Assembly (NCBI GenBank): GCA_946999045.1
Contig: CAMQBR010000002.1
Span: 28,626-92,625 of the forward strand
Direction: 5' to 3'
DNA length: 64,000 nt
DNA from: an uncultured Prevotella sp.
Lineage (GTDB): Bacteria; Bacteroidota; Bacteroidia; Bacteroidales; Bacteroidaceae
Every line of letters begins with the position of its first letter. Position 1 is the stretch's first letter. This document shows positions 8,442-18,319 of this stretch, one piece after another. The position numbers and the translations under genes were made by a program. The notes below the pieces were generated by a model that ran no database searches, was not told where the DNA came from, and saw nothing but the letters and a program-made list of their open reading frames with translations.

Positions 8442-9344
8442 TTACTTCTTGATGCTTAAATCTGTTAAATCAACTTTACCCGAAACAATTTCATCCTCAC
8501 GCTTCAACACATCATCACGCAGTTTGTCAATATCAATATTGAAACCTTTGAGCATATAATTGCGCACAATTTCTATTTTCTTTGCAAGGAAGCCAGCTCC
8601 TGTACTTCCTGCTTCTGTCATCCAAGCTTGCCACTGTTCTGGTGTATTAGTAACGTACATTGATAGCAATTCGGCAAAGTCTTCCCGATCTTCTTTTTGT
8701 GAATAAGCCGAGATATAACCACGCTGTAAATATCCAACTATCGAGTTTTTGGCATTCCAACTGTCAGATAGATAAGTATTACCCGTAATTTTCTTAAAGT
8801 CTGGAGTATAGTTGAGCGTTTGGTTTAGAATGTGTGTAAACTCATGATGAATTGTCTGGAGATAATAATGGTTGAGGTCTTCTCTCCTCTTTAGATATTC
8901 GTCAAGACTATTAGTACCAGCTAAGAAAATCTTTTTTCCACCCTCAGCAGTACCTAACACCATAGTGTTGTTAGGATTATACAGAAAAGAACCTGTTGCG
9001 TAAAACAACTTAGGAAAGTATGTTTTGGTAAAATCCTTGCCAGCCACATCGTTATATGCTTCAATACAAGCATACTTTAAGATGTGAGCCAACTTTACAG
9101 CTTGCAGATAATCTGCAGGTACGTTAGCATAGTTTTTGTTACTCTCATTATGATTGTAACGATATACAAATCGTATGTTGTAAGGATCGGTAAGTTCTGC
9201 CTTAATCCACTTATCAAACGGCGTTTTCTCTATTCTCTGACTTACTATAACACTTTGGTCACTGAGCTTATCTTCAGAGCAAGCTCCAAGCCACAAGCCT
9301 ACCAATCCTAATGATACTGATAAAATATATTGTTTCATATACAT
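8442..9344 (-). CDS. SusCD-associated zinc metallohydrolase lipoprotein, locus 1
   Basis: 300 residues; signal peptide with lipobox LGAC (C22). The zinc site is HEFTH at 167-171, and a downstream EDFAE (221-225) probably gives the third, glutamate ligand, as in gluzincins. The pattern HHEFTHILNQ and the preceding VLGTAEGGKKI match the family described as substrate import-associated zinc metallohydrolase lipoproteins, which occur with SusC/SusD pairs. It likely hydrolyses or trims a substrate at the cell surface; the bond it cuts is unknown. ATG at 9338 is an equally possible start. It follows susD by 7 bp. Confidence 0.82.
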   Translation of the reverse strand: MYMKQYILSVSLGLVGLWLGACSEDKLSDQSVIVSQRIEKTPFDKWIKAELTDPYNIRFVYRYNHNESNKNYANVPADYLQAVKLAHILKYACIEAYNDVAGKDFTKTYFPKLFYATGSFLYNPNNTMVLGTAEGGKKIFLAGTNSLDEYLKRREDLNHYYLQTIHHEFTHILNQTLNYTPDFKKITGNTYLSDSWNAKNSIVGYLQRGYISAYSQKEDREDFAELLSMYVTNTPEQWQAWMTEAGSTGAGFLAKKIEIVRNYMLKGFNIDIDKLRDDVLKREDEIVSGKVDLTDLSIKK

Positions 9345-9351
9345 TCTTATT

Positions 9352-10953
9352 TTATTTGTTTACATGACGAGGATTTGGTTGAACACCTGCTTGTACAATA
9401 TCATAAGGTATCTGTACAGCACGACGTGGGTCGTTCACCTTTAATATATCGAGTTCTTTTTCAGGGTTACCTTTTACATCCAGCAGTCTACGCTTAATCT
9501 CTATACCATAGCGCTTCACATCGAACCATCGCAAGCCTTCATGCAAAGTTTCTATACGACGGAAGCCTAAAACACATTGTAGCATTGTTTCTTGTACAGA
9601 CCCCTCTTTGCCAATAGGGAATGCTGGATGTAAATGCTTTTTGATAGTAGAGTTTAATTTGGTTTCATCATCGTAACAATAGCCAACAGAGTTATAGAAT
9701 TTTTGTATCAACTGTGGAGTAAGCTGTACATCAGTCTTAACAATATTGTGCATCCACAAGTTTAAGTCGGCTGCCGCCTTGTCGTATTGCTTTAGCATAA
9801 TGTACGCCTCAGCTCTTGCCAACAAGGTTTCGTCTGTGGTAAACACAGCGATAACAGTTTTAGGAATACCTATTTTTGATACTGGGTCTACGGTTTCAAA
9901 CAAATATGGTATTTTGTACATACATGTAGCTTCGGCATTGGCAGCGGCACCTACAGCAGGCTTTAGGTAGTATTTTGCATCATCGCCCCAAACATTCTTG
10001 GCAAACACGTCTTCATTATACGAAATGTATTTACCATGCGAATACCTCTTATACATAATAGGAACAGGTATAAATGCCATAGATGCTACCGATGTATAAG
10101 TGCTTAGCATAATGTTTGCAGGATTGTTAGCTTCAACATAATGTTGAGTAATAGCAAAATAATTGTTTGGCATTTCGCCCATGACTTTCCAATCGCGTAA
10201 CGATTCTTCAGGATGCTCTCCTAAGCAAAGGTTAGCATATTGCAGTGCCTTATCCCACTTGGCATAATATAAGTAAAAACGAGTAGCAAAAGCATAAGCA
10301 GCCTTTTTGTTGAAGTGGTACTTTGGTACTTTATAATTGTCAGTAACCAATGGCAGTGCTTCTTGTATATCTTTTTCTATTTGTTGATATACTTGAGCTA
10401 CCGTGCCACGTTCATGCTTATCGTTAATTTTCTCTACTTTTTTAGAATAATAAATACCCAAATCCTTATTACTGGTATTTTCATTATAGTGGCTACAAAA
10501 CTCGTTAACCAGCAAGAAATGAGCATAAGCTCTGCATAACAACGCTTCTGCTTTAGATGCTTTTAATGAAGGAGTGGTAGCTCCGCCCATATCTTCAATG
10601 GTTTGCAATGCTTGATTGGCTTCAGCTATCGCACTATAATCAACCTGCCACAACTGTAAAGGAGCCTCGTTATTTTTTTCTGTAACATCTTTCCATGCAT
10701 AAACTTGGTCACCAAATTTGTTTCCGTATGGATTTCGCATACCAAAGTAGTCAACATTGTCAGACATCAATTCGTTAATAAGCATGCTACCTGCATCTGG
10801 ATAAGCTGTTACCAAAAGGTTTGCCACTTTCTCTTCTGTATCTAATGTGGTTCTGTTGTCTGGCATGGTGTCAAGATAATCATCGCACGATGATAGTGCC
10901 ACCAATGGCAAAGCCAGCACCAATGTTTTATATATTATTTGTCTTGTCTTCAT
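9352..10953 (-). CDS. SusD/RagB-family nutrient-binding lipoprotein, locus 1
   Basis: 533 residues with a lipoprotein signal ending ALSSC (about C23), followed by DDYLDTMPDNRT, a typical SusD start. TPR-like helices are visible, e.g. ALLCRAYAHFLLVNEF (about 140-155) and KAAYAFATRFYLYYAKWDKA, plus the C-terminal block RRIETLHEGLRWFDVKRYGI that is diagnostic of SusD. It caps the SusC channel at the outer membrane and binds the ligand. Between susC (11 bp upstream) and the metallohydrolase gene. Confidence 0.93.
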   Translation of the reverse strand: MKTRQIIYKTLVLALPLVALSSCDDYLDTMPDNRTTLDTEEKVANLLVTAYPDAGSMLINELMSDNVDYFGMRNPYGNKFGDQVYAWKDVTEKNNEAPLQLWQVDYSAIAEANQALQTIEDMGGATTPSLKASKAEALLCRAYAHFLLVNEFCSHYNENTSNKDLGIYYSKKVEKINDKHERGTVAQVYQQIEKDIQEALPLVTDNYKVPKYHFNKKAAYAFATRFYLYYAKWDKALQYANLCLGEHPEESLRDWKVMGEMPNNYFAITQHYVEANNPANIMLSTYTSVASMAFIPVPIMYKRYSHGKYISYNEDVFAKNVWGDDAKYYLKPAVGAAANAEATCMYKIPYLFETVDPVSKIGIPKTVIAVFTTDETLLARAEAYIMLKQYDKAAADLNLWMHNIVKTDVQLTPQLIQKFYNSVGYCYDDETKLNSTIKKHLHPAFPIGKEGSVQETMLQCVLGFRRIETLHEGLRWFDVKRYGIEIKRRLLDVKGNPEKELDILKVNDPRRAVQIPYDIVQAGVQPNPRHVNK

Positions 10954-10964
10954 TTCTTCTGTTT

Positions 10965-13900
10965 TTAGAGTCCTAATCTTAATGTGAGAGTAAATTGCTT
11001 TGGTACCGGTACTGCTACGCCACCTGTATTAAAGAACTCAGGGTCTTGTCCGTTGAGCTTACTGTCTGCATAAAGCAAGAACAAGTTGGTAGCCTGCAAT
11101 TTTAATGAAAGTGTACTTACATTAAGTGTATGACGAATGCTTGCAGGGAAATCATAACCCAAAGACAATTCCTTCATGCGAATAAAGTCGCCTTTGGCAA
11201 TACGCTCATCCGAATAATTGTAAGCATGGTAAGCAAGCCCTAAATTAGTATCAAGCATATTTTGTTGTGCACTGGCAATAACAGGAATATTGGTATGCTT
11301 CTCATTGCCTGGCACTTCCCAACGATTTCTAAACTCTTTTGGCATTGCCGACAGGTCGTTATAGTTGTTAGAGAACACAGGATCTAAACGTACAACGTTA
11401 CCAAACGAATAAGTAATAAACACATTCAAGGTCCAGTTTTTATACTTAAAAAGGTTTCCCAAAGAACCAACATCAGTAGGTTCGGCAGAGCCTTCATATT
11501 TTAAGAACTTGTTTTTCTCTGTATCCCTTGATTGGAAATTGATACCTGTTGTTGATACATTTCCGTCTTGATCTAAGAACATGGGAATACCTTCTCTGTT
11601 TAATCCACGAAAAGGAATAGAGAACACCGAACGTACAGGATAACCTTCTTTTGCCAACCCCGTTCCTTGTACCATACCCATAACACTTGATCGTGTATTG
11701 AGCTTGGTAATCTTGTTGTACGAATGAGAATAAATTAAGTTGGTTGTCCAGCTAAAGTCATTGTTCTTAATGTTGGTGGTAGAAAGAGTAAACTCAAACC
11801 CGCTCGACTTCATAGATGCGACATTGGCATACTGTGGGCCATATAGTTCTGTATTTGCAATACCTATCAAGTCGAAATTGTTACGCCAGTAGCAATCAAC
11901 ACTTAGGTTGGCACGGTTTCTAAGAAATCCTAAGTCAAGTCCAATATTTAGCTCGTGCTTCTTTTCGTAGGTTAGCTCAGTATTACCTAATATCTCTCCC
12001 ATACCTGTTTCCTGTACGTTAGTAAACGGACGCCAAGGGTTAGAACTTTTAAAGATAGGCAGTGCATTGGTAATTGCGGGACGATCTCCTGTTAGTGAGT
12101 AGCTTGCACGAAATGTACTATGGGTAAGAATATCTTTGAATACATCAGCATACCACTTCTCCTCATGAGCATTCCAAGCTGTAGAAATGTTCCATGTAGG
12201 CATCCAGCGAGCACTACGGGTTTTACCTAAGTAGTTGGTTCCTTCGTAACGTACCGTACCAGTTACCTGATATTTGCCTTGATAAGAGTAGGTGCCTGTG
12301 CCAAAGAAAGCTGCACTACGAATATGGGCGTTACCTATTGCAAAGTAGCGTGAACCTTCTTCCTGTCCCTTCTTAAATACCTGATAAACATACATAGGTA
12401 CTTCACCCTGATTGTACTGCAGTCCCCAGCCACGAAACCATGTAGCTTTACGGTCAACAAAGTTGGTCTCCATACCTGCATAGAGGTTTAGAATATGACT
12501 GCCGTTAAATACATCGTTGTAACTTGCCGATAAACGAGTATCGTAGCCAAAGAATTTATTATCATTGCGTTTGTATATACCACCGTATGGCAAAATAGAG
12601 ATAGGTAAATCATAAATTTTATCAGGATTTTTGTATAAGAATGGGTTCTTATCGCGAATAGCCGCTGTAGGCATAGCACGATAAGCCAGAGCTTGATTAG
12701 AATTGTCCAAGATATTATGCTCTTGTGCCGTTGCCGATCCCTTCATAGAAGCTAAGAATGTTAACTTCAATTTCTGAACAGGACGATAATCCACACTGGC
12801 TTGTATACGAAAATCAGATACATTCAAGTCTAAGTAGTTGTTGTCCAACTCATGGAAAATATTGAATGGTGCATAACTACGAGTGTAAAACTCGTTAGGG
12901 TCGAGTGTACGAGAAGTATTCAGAGCGTAAGAATAAGGGTTGATATCGAAATCGCGCTTCACTTCTCCGTTTACTGGGTCTACGTCAGAGCTCAATGTTC
13001 CTGGTGCTTTCTGTTTACGGAAAGACGCATTGCTTATTAAGTTAATCGAGAAATGCTTGTTAAGATTAAACGTAGTATTGAGGTTACTTGTATAGCGTTC
13101 TACCTTGCTCTGCAAGGTCCATCCTGGGTCAAACATAGCAGACAACGATGCATAATACTGTGCCTTATCTGTACCTCCTGATATACTTACCGAATGGTTG
13201 TGCATAACGTTATTTGAAAACAAACGGTCAAACCAGTTGGTATTACGATATTCAGCAGCACGTAAATATTCATCTTCTGCCTCTTGTGTATTTGCTAAAC
13301 CAAACTTGCCTGTTGTCTTGTCATAATTAGACATTAGCTGATACATTTTTCCATACACACCACTGCTGCCTGCATTAGCCATTTCTGCATAATTAAGAAA
13401 TCCTTTTTGCTGCAACTCACGATAAACCGACATTTGGTCTTGTGAGTTCATAATATTAAAATCATTATACGATGGTTTCAAGCGCATGGTATATTCGCCC
13501 GTATAATTAATGTGGGCTTGCCCTGCTTTACCTTTCTTTGTAGTAATAACAATAACACCTGCCATGGCACGTGCGCCATAAATAGATGTAGCCGAACCGT
13601 CTTTTAATATCTGGAAGCTCTCTATATCATCGGCATTCAGTCCTGCTATAGCCGATGAAATAAGGGTATTGGCATCTCCGGAAGATAAATCTTCAGCTGC
13701 AACATCTACTACATCTTCCATTATTACACCATCTACAACCCATAAAGGCTTGCTGCTACCGTTAATAGATGTAGCACCACGAACTCTAATCTTTGGTGCT
13801 GTACCAAATGTGCCCGATACGTTCTGCACACTTACACCCGCAGCACGCCCTTCCAGCGATCTACTAACATCTGCCATACCATTTAGCTTGGCATCAGATG

Positions 13901-14276
13901 CTTTAATCTTGGTAGTAGCTCCTGAAAACAATCTTTTGTCGGTAGTAGTCATACCAGTTACAACTACCTCGTCTAACGTAAGTTTCTTGTCGGGCATCAT
14001 TGTTACCTTCATACCATCTTTTGCCTTCACTATTTGCGTTTCCATACCCACGTAGCTCAATACCAGCTTAGTGCCTTCGGCTACGTTTAACACAAACTTA
14101 CCATCAATATCGGTAACAGTGCCTGTTGAGGTTTTGCCTTGAACAAGTACTGATGCGCCTATCACAGGTTCACCGTCTTCTCCCGAAATAACGGTTCCAG
14201 TAATTTTGTTTTGGGCGAATACCATTCCTATAGACAGAAACAGACCGACCAAAACCATGACAAGCTTTTTCTTCAT
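10965..14276 (-). CDS. SusC/RagA-family TonB-dependent outer-membrane transporter, locus 1
   Basis: 1103 residues. Signal peptide (about 1-21), a carboxypeptidase-regulatory-like beta domain (GEPVIGASVLVQGKTSTGTV), a TonB-box-like TLDEVVVTGM, then the plug (VRGATSINGSSKPLWVVDG, DGSATSIYGARAMAGVIVIT) and a 22-strand barrel ending in TLTLRLGL with a terminal aromatic/Leu pattern. It imports a bulky substrate driven by TonB. First gene of a four-gene operon. The paralogue at 42383 has exactly the same length and very similar plug and C-terminus. Own promoter at 14333-14341. Confidence 0.95.
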   Translation of the reverse strand: MKKKLVMVLVGLFLSIGMVFAQNKITGTVISGEDGEPVIGASVLVQGKTSTGTVTDIDGKFVLNVAEGTKLVLSYVGMETQIVKAKDGMKVTMMPDKKLTLDEVVVTGMTTTDKRLFSGATTKIKASDAKLNGMADVSRSLEGRAAGVSVQNVSGTFGTAPKIRVRGATSINGSSKPLWVVDGVIMEDVVDVAAEDLSSGDANTLISSAIAGLNADDIESFQILKDGSATSIYGARAMAGVIVITTKKGKAGQAHINYTGEYTMRLKPSYNDFNIMNSQDQMSVYRELQQKGFLNYAEMANAGSSGVYGKMYQLMSNYDKTTGKFGLANTQEAEDEYLRAAEYRNTNWFDRLFSNNVMHNHSVSISGGTDKAQYYASLSAMFDPGWTLQSKVERYTSNLNTTFNLNKHFSINLISNASFRKQKAPGTLSSDVDPVNGEVKRDFDINPYSYALNTSRTLDPNEFYTRSYAPFNIFHELDNNYLDLNVSDFRIQASVDYRPVQKLKLTFLASMKGSATAQEHNILDNSNQALAYRAMPTAAIRDKNPFLYKNPDKIYDLPISILPYGGIYKRNDNKFFGYDTRLSASYNDVFNGSHILNLYAGMETNFVDRKATWFRGWGLQYNQGEVPMYVYQVFKKGQEEGSRYFAIGNAHIRSAAFFGTGTYSYQGKYQVTGTVRYEGTNYLGKTRSARWMPTWNISTAWNAHEEKWYADVFKDILTHSTFRASYSLTGDRPAITNALPIFKSSNPWRPFTNVQETGMGEILGNTELTYEKKHELNIGLDLGFLRNRANLSVDCYWRNNFDLIGIANTELYGPQYANVASMKSSGFEFTLSTTNIKNNDFSWTTNLIYSHSYNKITKLNTRSSVMGMVQGTGLAKEGYPVRSVFSIPFRGLNREGIPMFLDQDGNVSTTGINFQSRDTEKNKFLKYEGSAEPTDVGSLGNLFKYKNWTLNVFITYSFGNVVRLDPVFSNNYNDLSAMPKEFRNRWEVPGNEKHTNIPVIASAQQNMLDTNLGLAYHAYNYSDERIAKGDFIRMKELSLGYDFPASIRHTLNVSTLSLKLQATNLFLLYADSKLNGQDPEFFNTGGVAVPVPKQFTLTLRLGL

Positions 14277-14332
14277 AATTTGTCTCCTGAATTAAAAAAA
14301 ATAAAAAAAATATCCATTAAATAATGGGGGGT

Positions 14333-14341
14333 GCAAAATTA
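14333..14341 (-). promoter_or_regulatory. Promoter of import locus 1
   Basis: Minus strand reads TAATTTTGC (-7), with TTTGG about 20 bp upstream (complement of 14361-14365). The leader to the susC start is about 50 nt. No sigma/anti-sigma pair or two-component regulator lies next to the locus. Confidence 0.65.
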
Positions 14342-14512
14342 AATATTTTAACAAACCTCACCAAATAAAAACATATAATTTATTAGAAACAACTTATTTT
14401 TACTTATATTTTACAACAAATTATACTTACATCTAAAAAAAATAACTTATATTTTGAAAGATGTACTAATAATTAATGATTGATTCGATAAAATCAGCTT
14501 TAACAAACTAAG

Positions 14513-14650
14513 GGGAGGGCTATAAATTTTACTTCAATTTGCTTGTTCGTTCAGAGTCTCGTATAGCTCTCGCTATACTCCTTCACTCATAAACAGATTT
14601 TCCTCAAAAATAGTCTCACAATCTGTCAAAGCTAATTGATAGAGCCACCC
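14513..14650 (+). repeat. MITE-like element, 5'-deleted copy
   Basis: Begins GGAGGGCTATAAATTTTAC and jumps directly to CAATTTGCTTGTTCG, so roughly the first 110 bp of the full element are gone. The palindrome block TATAGCTCTCGCTATA and the right arm CACAATCTGTCAAAGCTAAT are intact, ending AGAGCCACCC. About 138 bp, located in the divergent gap between import locus 1 and the GH95 gene. Confidence 0.85.
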
Positions 14651-14744
14651 ACTAATGATTTTACTCCTATAATAGCCAAACAACTTATCATGCGCACACG
14701 TAAGTTCAAAGTACAAAGTACAATGCTTTCTCATTCTTTTTATG

Positions 14745-14753
14745 TATTTTTGC
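14745..14753 (+). promoter_or_regulatory. Promoter -7 box for the GH95 gene
   Basis: TATTTTTGC, an exact match to TAnnTTTGC, ends 25 bp before the ATG at 14778. The transcript would have a leader of about 20 nt. Confidence 0.6.
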
Positions 14754-14777
14754 AACTCAACTAACTAAGCAATTTAC

Positions 14778-17621
14778 ATGAAAAGATTATTTACAATTAC
14801 AATGTTACTTTGCATGGTACTGATAGCATGGGCAAAGCCTGTCTTTCCAACTATTAGTACTCAAGGAAAAAAAGTATTCTACTACATCCAAATGCAGAAT
14901 GGAAAAGGTGTTATAACAGCATTTAAAGACAACGAAAAGGTGCACACTGCAACACCTTCTATACGCCAACAGAAGAAACAAATATGGAAAGTAATAAAGT
15001 TTGGCAATGGCTATTCTTTTATAAATGCTGCCGGACAGACTTTATATTATAGTACATCACAAAAATACTTTTATGCAAGTAATCAGCCTTCAGGCATAAA
15101 AAAACTAAAGATAGTAAACACATCAAACAGCAGGTATCAAGGTTTTGAAATCAGTACCACAGATAATGGTAGAACATATCTCAACCTATGGGGAGGTGCT
15201 GGCATAGGAAAAGACTTAGGGTTATGGGATAAGATAGACGACCCTAACAATACTCTACAATTTGTTTTACCCAAAAACATTATTATCAATGATGCAAAAC
15301 CTGTAGCTATAAAAGAAGTAAATATCAAAGGAATCGCATCGTGGACCCCAACAAGCAAACATACGTTATGGTATACCAAGCCAGCTACTATATGGATGAC
15401 CTCTACCCTACCCATAGGCAACGGACAGTTTGGCGGTTGTATCATGGGCGGTGTTAAGCGCGATGAAGTGCAGTTTAACGATAAGACCTTGTGGAGAGGA
15501 CACCTCGGACATGTTGTTGGCAATAGCGAATATGGTTCGTACCTCAACTTTGGTAACCTATATATTACTTCAACAGATGCTTCTATCTCTTCGGCAACTA
15601 ATTATCATCGCTGGCTGGATATTGACAAGGCAAATGCTGGAGTTGCCTATACAGCCAATGGGGTTAGCTACAACAGAGAGTATATTTGCTCTTATCCAGA
15701 CAAAGTAATAGCCATTCATTACACTGCTAATAAGAAAGGTAAAATCAATAATAACATTATTCTGTTTAACCAAAATGGCGGAATTCCTCAATATACTTTA
15801 GCTAATAACACAGGTATTATTACGTTCAAGGGCGAAGTAGAACGCACAGGAACTAAGAAAAATGAAGCTTATTACTGTCAAGCTCGCATTGTTACCAATG
15901 GCGGAAGTGTAAGTGTAAACCCTAATGGAGGCATTGATGTAAAGAATGCCAACGATATGTTTGTATATTTGTATGGCACCACGAACTTTGATGCATCTAA
16001 CGATGAGTACCTTTCTGATGCGGCATCACTCCCACGACATGTGAAAGAAGTTGTGTTAAAAGCCATTAGCAAGGGATATAATAACATACGCAAAGACCAG
16101 CTAAACGATTATACCTCATTATATAATCGTTGTCAACTCAATATAACAAACAAACAGCCTACCACTACAACCCCTACACTCATTAGCAATTTTGCCCAAA
16201 ACGCAAAAGATAATTTGTTGTTAGAAGAACTTTACTTCTGCTACGGCCGATACCTTATGATAGGATGTAGCCGTGGGGTTGATTTGCCAAGCAACTTGCA
16301 AGGCATTTGGAACAATAATAATTCGCCTGCATGGAATAGCGATATCCACTCTAATATCAACGTTCAGATGAACTACTGGCCAGCAGAGATTACCAACCTC
16401 AGCGAACTACACATACCTTACCTTAACTACATACATCGTGAAGCCTGCGAGCGTACGCAATGGAGAGCTAATGCAAAGCAAATAGCTGGACAAACTGTAG
16501 GCTGGACTCTTACCACCGAAAACAATATCTATGGCTCAGGGTCTAATTGGGGACAAAACTATACCATTGCCAATGCCTGGTACTGTATGCACTTATGGCA
16601 ACACTATCGCTTTACCTTAGATAAGCAATATCTTAAAAATGTAGCTTATCCTGCCATGCGCTCGTGTGCACAATATTGGTTGCAACGACTTGTTTTAGCT
16701 AAAGATGGTACCTACGAATGCCCTAACGAATACTCTCCTGAACATGGGCCACAGAGCGAAAACGCCACTGCCCACTCGCAACAACTGGTTTGGGACTTAT
16801 TTAATAATGTGCAACAAGCCATTAAAGCATTAAACTTAAACGAAGAACCTAATTTCTTAAATGACCTAAACAATAAGTTTAAGAAGTTAGATACAGGCTT
16901 AAGAACAGAGAAGGTATTGGGCAAGACTTTATTAAGAGAATGGAAATATACCGATCAATGGAATCAAGGTTATAACAATCATCGACATTTGTCACATCTT
17001 ATAGGTTTATACCCTGGTAATCAGATTGCCGAAGACATAGATAAACACATCTATGATGCTGCTATTGCATCCTTAAACGCACGTGGATACGAGGGCACAG
17101 GCTGGTCAATGGGGTGGAAAGTTAATCTTCATGCACGTGCTCATCATGGCAACATCTGTCAGCAACTACTACATACAGCCCTCCATAGTCAAACTAACAC
17201 AGGCAACAGCGAGGGCGGTGGCATATACGAAAACCTATGGGATGCGCACACTCCTTATCAGATAGATGGCAACTTTGGTGCTTGTGCAGGCATGGCAGAA
17301 ATGTTGTTACAGAGTCATCTGGGCAAAATAGAAATTCTTCCTGCCCTACCCTCTTTATGGAAAGACGGAGAGGTAAAAGGACTTTGTGCCGTTAACAACT
17401 TTGAAGTAAGCATTAAGTGGAGCAATCATAAAGCCGAGATGATAACTATTACATCTAAATTGGGTATGCCTGCCATTGTTAAATACAAGGATATTGCAAA
17501 GAACTATAACATTATTAACAGCAAGGGAAAAAGCATTAAATATAAGAAAACTAATGATAACGAGATAACATTTGATACCAAAAAGGGTGAAACCTACCAC
17601 ATAGCATCTCGTTTATTGTAA
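14778..17621 (+). CDS. Secreted GH95 glycoside hydrolase (fucosidase/galactosidase type)
   Basis: 947 residues with a signal peptide (about 1-19). Residues about 25-175 form a beta-trefoil-like stretch (QIWKVIKFGNGYSFINAAGQ), possibly sugar-binding. The GH95 core begins at LWYTKPATIWMTSTLPIGNG (about 198). Known GH95 catalytic positions can be placed: N526 and N528 in NINVQMNYW, an acid Glu in NEYSPEHGP (E651 or E655), and D830 in QIDGNFG. GH95 enzymes remove alpha-1,2-fucose, or L-galactose in some members, from host or plant glycans. It is divergent from import locus 1 with its own promoter, so a shared substrate is possible but unproven. Confidence 0.9.
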   Translation: MKRLFTITMLLCMVLIAWAKPVFPTISTQGKKVFYYIQMQNGKGVITAFKDNEKVHTATPSIRQQKKQIWKVIKFGNGYSFINAAGQTLYYSTSQKYFYASNQPSGIKKLKIVNTSNSRYQGFEISTTDNGRTYLNLWGGAGIGKDLGLWDKIDDPNNTLQFVLPKNIIINDAKPVAIKEVNIKGIASWTPTSKHTLWYTKPATIWMTSTLPIGNGQFGGCIMGGVKRDEVQFNDKTLWRGHLGHVVGNSEYGSYLNFGNLYITSTDASISSATNYHRWLDIDKANAGVAYTANGVSYNREYICSYPDKVIAIHYTANKKGKINNNIILFNQNGGIPQYTLANNTGIITFKGEVERTGTKKNEAYYCQARIVTNGGSVSVNPNGGIDVKNANDMFVYLYGTTNFDASNDEYLSDAASLPRHVKEVVLKAISKGYNNIRKDQLNDYTSLYNRCQLNITNKQPTTTTPTLISNFAQNAKDNLLLEELYFCYGRYLMIGCSRGVDLPSNLQGIWNNNNSPAWNSDIHSNINVQMNYWPAEITNLSELHIPYLNYIHREACERTQWRANAKQIAGQTVGWTLTTENNIYGSGSNWGQNYTIANAWYCMHLWQHYRFTLDKQYLKNVAYPAMRSCAQYWLQRLVLAKDGTYECPNEYSPEHGPQSENATAHSQQLVWDLFNNVQQAIKALNLNEEPNFLNDLNNKFKKLDTGLRTEKVLGKTLLREWKYTDQWNQGYNNHRHLSHLIGLYPGNQIAEDIDKHIYDAAIASLNARGYEGTGWSMGWKVNLHARAHHGNICQQLLHTALHSQTNTGNSEGGGIYENLWDAHTPYQIDGNFGACAGMAEMLLQSHLGKIEILPALPSLWKDGEVKGLCAVNNFEVSIKWSNHKAEMITITSKLGMPAIVKYKDIAKNYNIINSKGKSIKYKKTNDNEITFDTKKGETYHIASRLL

Positions 17622-17666
17622 TATTCGTTTGTATTTGTGAAAGTAATAATTATCACACATACAATT

Positions 17667-17729
17667 ATGATTTACGGATATATTAGAGTAAGCAGCGATA
17701 AGCAAACAGTAGAAAAAACAACGCTTTGA
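17667..17729 (+). pseudogene. N-terminal fragment of a serine resolvase/invertase
   Basis: The 20 codons MIYGYIRVSSDKQTVEKTTL are the hallmark start of small serine recombinases, with the catalytic serine in YIRVSS. It then runs into a stop exactly where IS30-type transposase sequence begins, so the rest of the recombinase is missing. A deletion or transposition joined two mobile-element remnants. Confidence 0.75.
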
Positions 17730-18297
17730 GATTAGCAATTTTTGAGAAAGGCAAGGATGCCAAAGGCGTTTCTCAAGCCGTATATCTCATGCTGCTGCCT
17801 TATAAGCATAACGTAAAAACAATAACCACGGATAACGGACCAGAATTCACAGGCCACAAGTGGCTGGGAAAAACATTAGATACGAAGATATATTTTGTGC
17901 ATCCCTACTGCTCATGGGAAAAAAGGCTCATTGAGTATACTAATAAACCCTATAGGGCGGTTCTATAAATTAGCTTTGACAGATTGTGAGACTATTTTTG
18001 AGGTCAATTTGTTTGTAAGCGAAGGAGTATAGCGAGCTATACGACTGAACGAACAAGCAAATTGAACCAAAAAGAGTCCACAAGATGACAAAACGTAAAT
18101 AGACTAACATAAAAAAAACTTTACGGTGGTAATTTATAGAACCGCCCTATAGGCAATACATTCACCAAAAGAGTGATGTCAAGGATTTTAAGGATAATCA
18201 AATCAAAGAATATCAACATAAAATAAATGCCAGACAAAGAAAAAAGTTGGGATTCAGAATGCCACTTGAGACCTCTTACCTAAATTTGCACACGTAG
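17726..18297 (+). pseudogene. IS30-family transposase C-terminal remnant, split by a MITE
   Basis: The first part reads LLPYKHNVKTITTDNGPEF and PYCSWEKRLIEYTNK, the DDE region of IS30-type transposases (TITTDNGSEF and SWQKG-IEN in intact relatives). A MITE interrupts it at 17955-18147. Past it the frame resumes with RQYI, DNQIKEYQHKINARQRKKLGF and a stop at 18295-18297. The N-terminal half is absent. The element adds a 4-bp TATA duplication; removing it restores a continuous frame. A second degraded copy of the same transposase is at about 39590-39965 on the other strand. Confidence 0.85.
17955..18147 (-). repeat. MITE-like element inserted in the IS30 remnant
   Basis: 193 bp with near-perfect ends: GGGCGGTTCTATAAATTAGC and GTAATTTATAGAACCGCCC. 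Flanks are TATA on both sides (17951-17954 and 18148-18151). It lacks about 64 bp of the full element; the deletion joins two A-runs (CCAAAAAGAGTCC), the same junction seen in the copy at 58683. It holds the palindrome GTATAGCGAGCTATAC. Confidence 0.95.
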
Positions 18298-18319
18298 TTG
18301 CATTTTGAAGTTGAATCTA

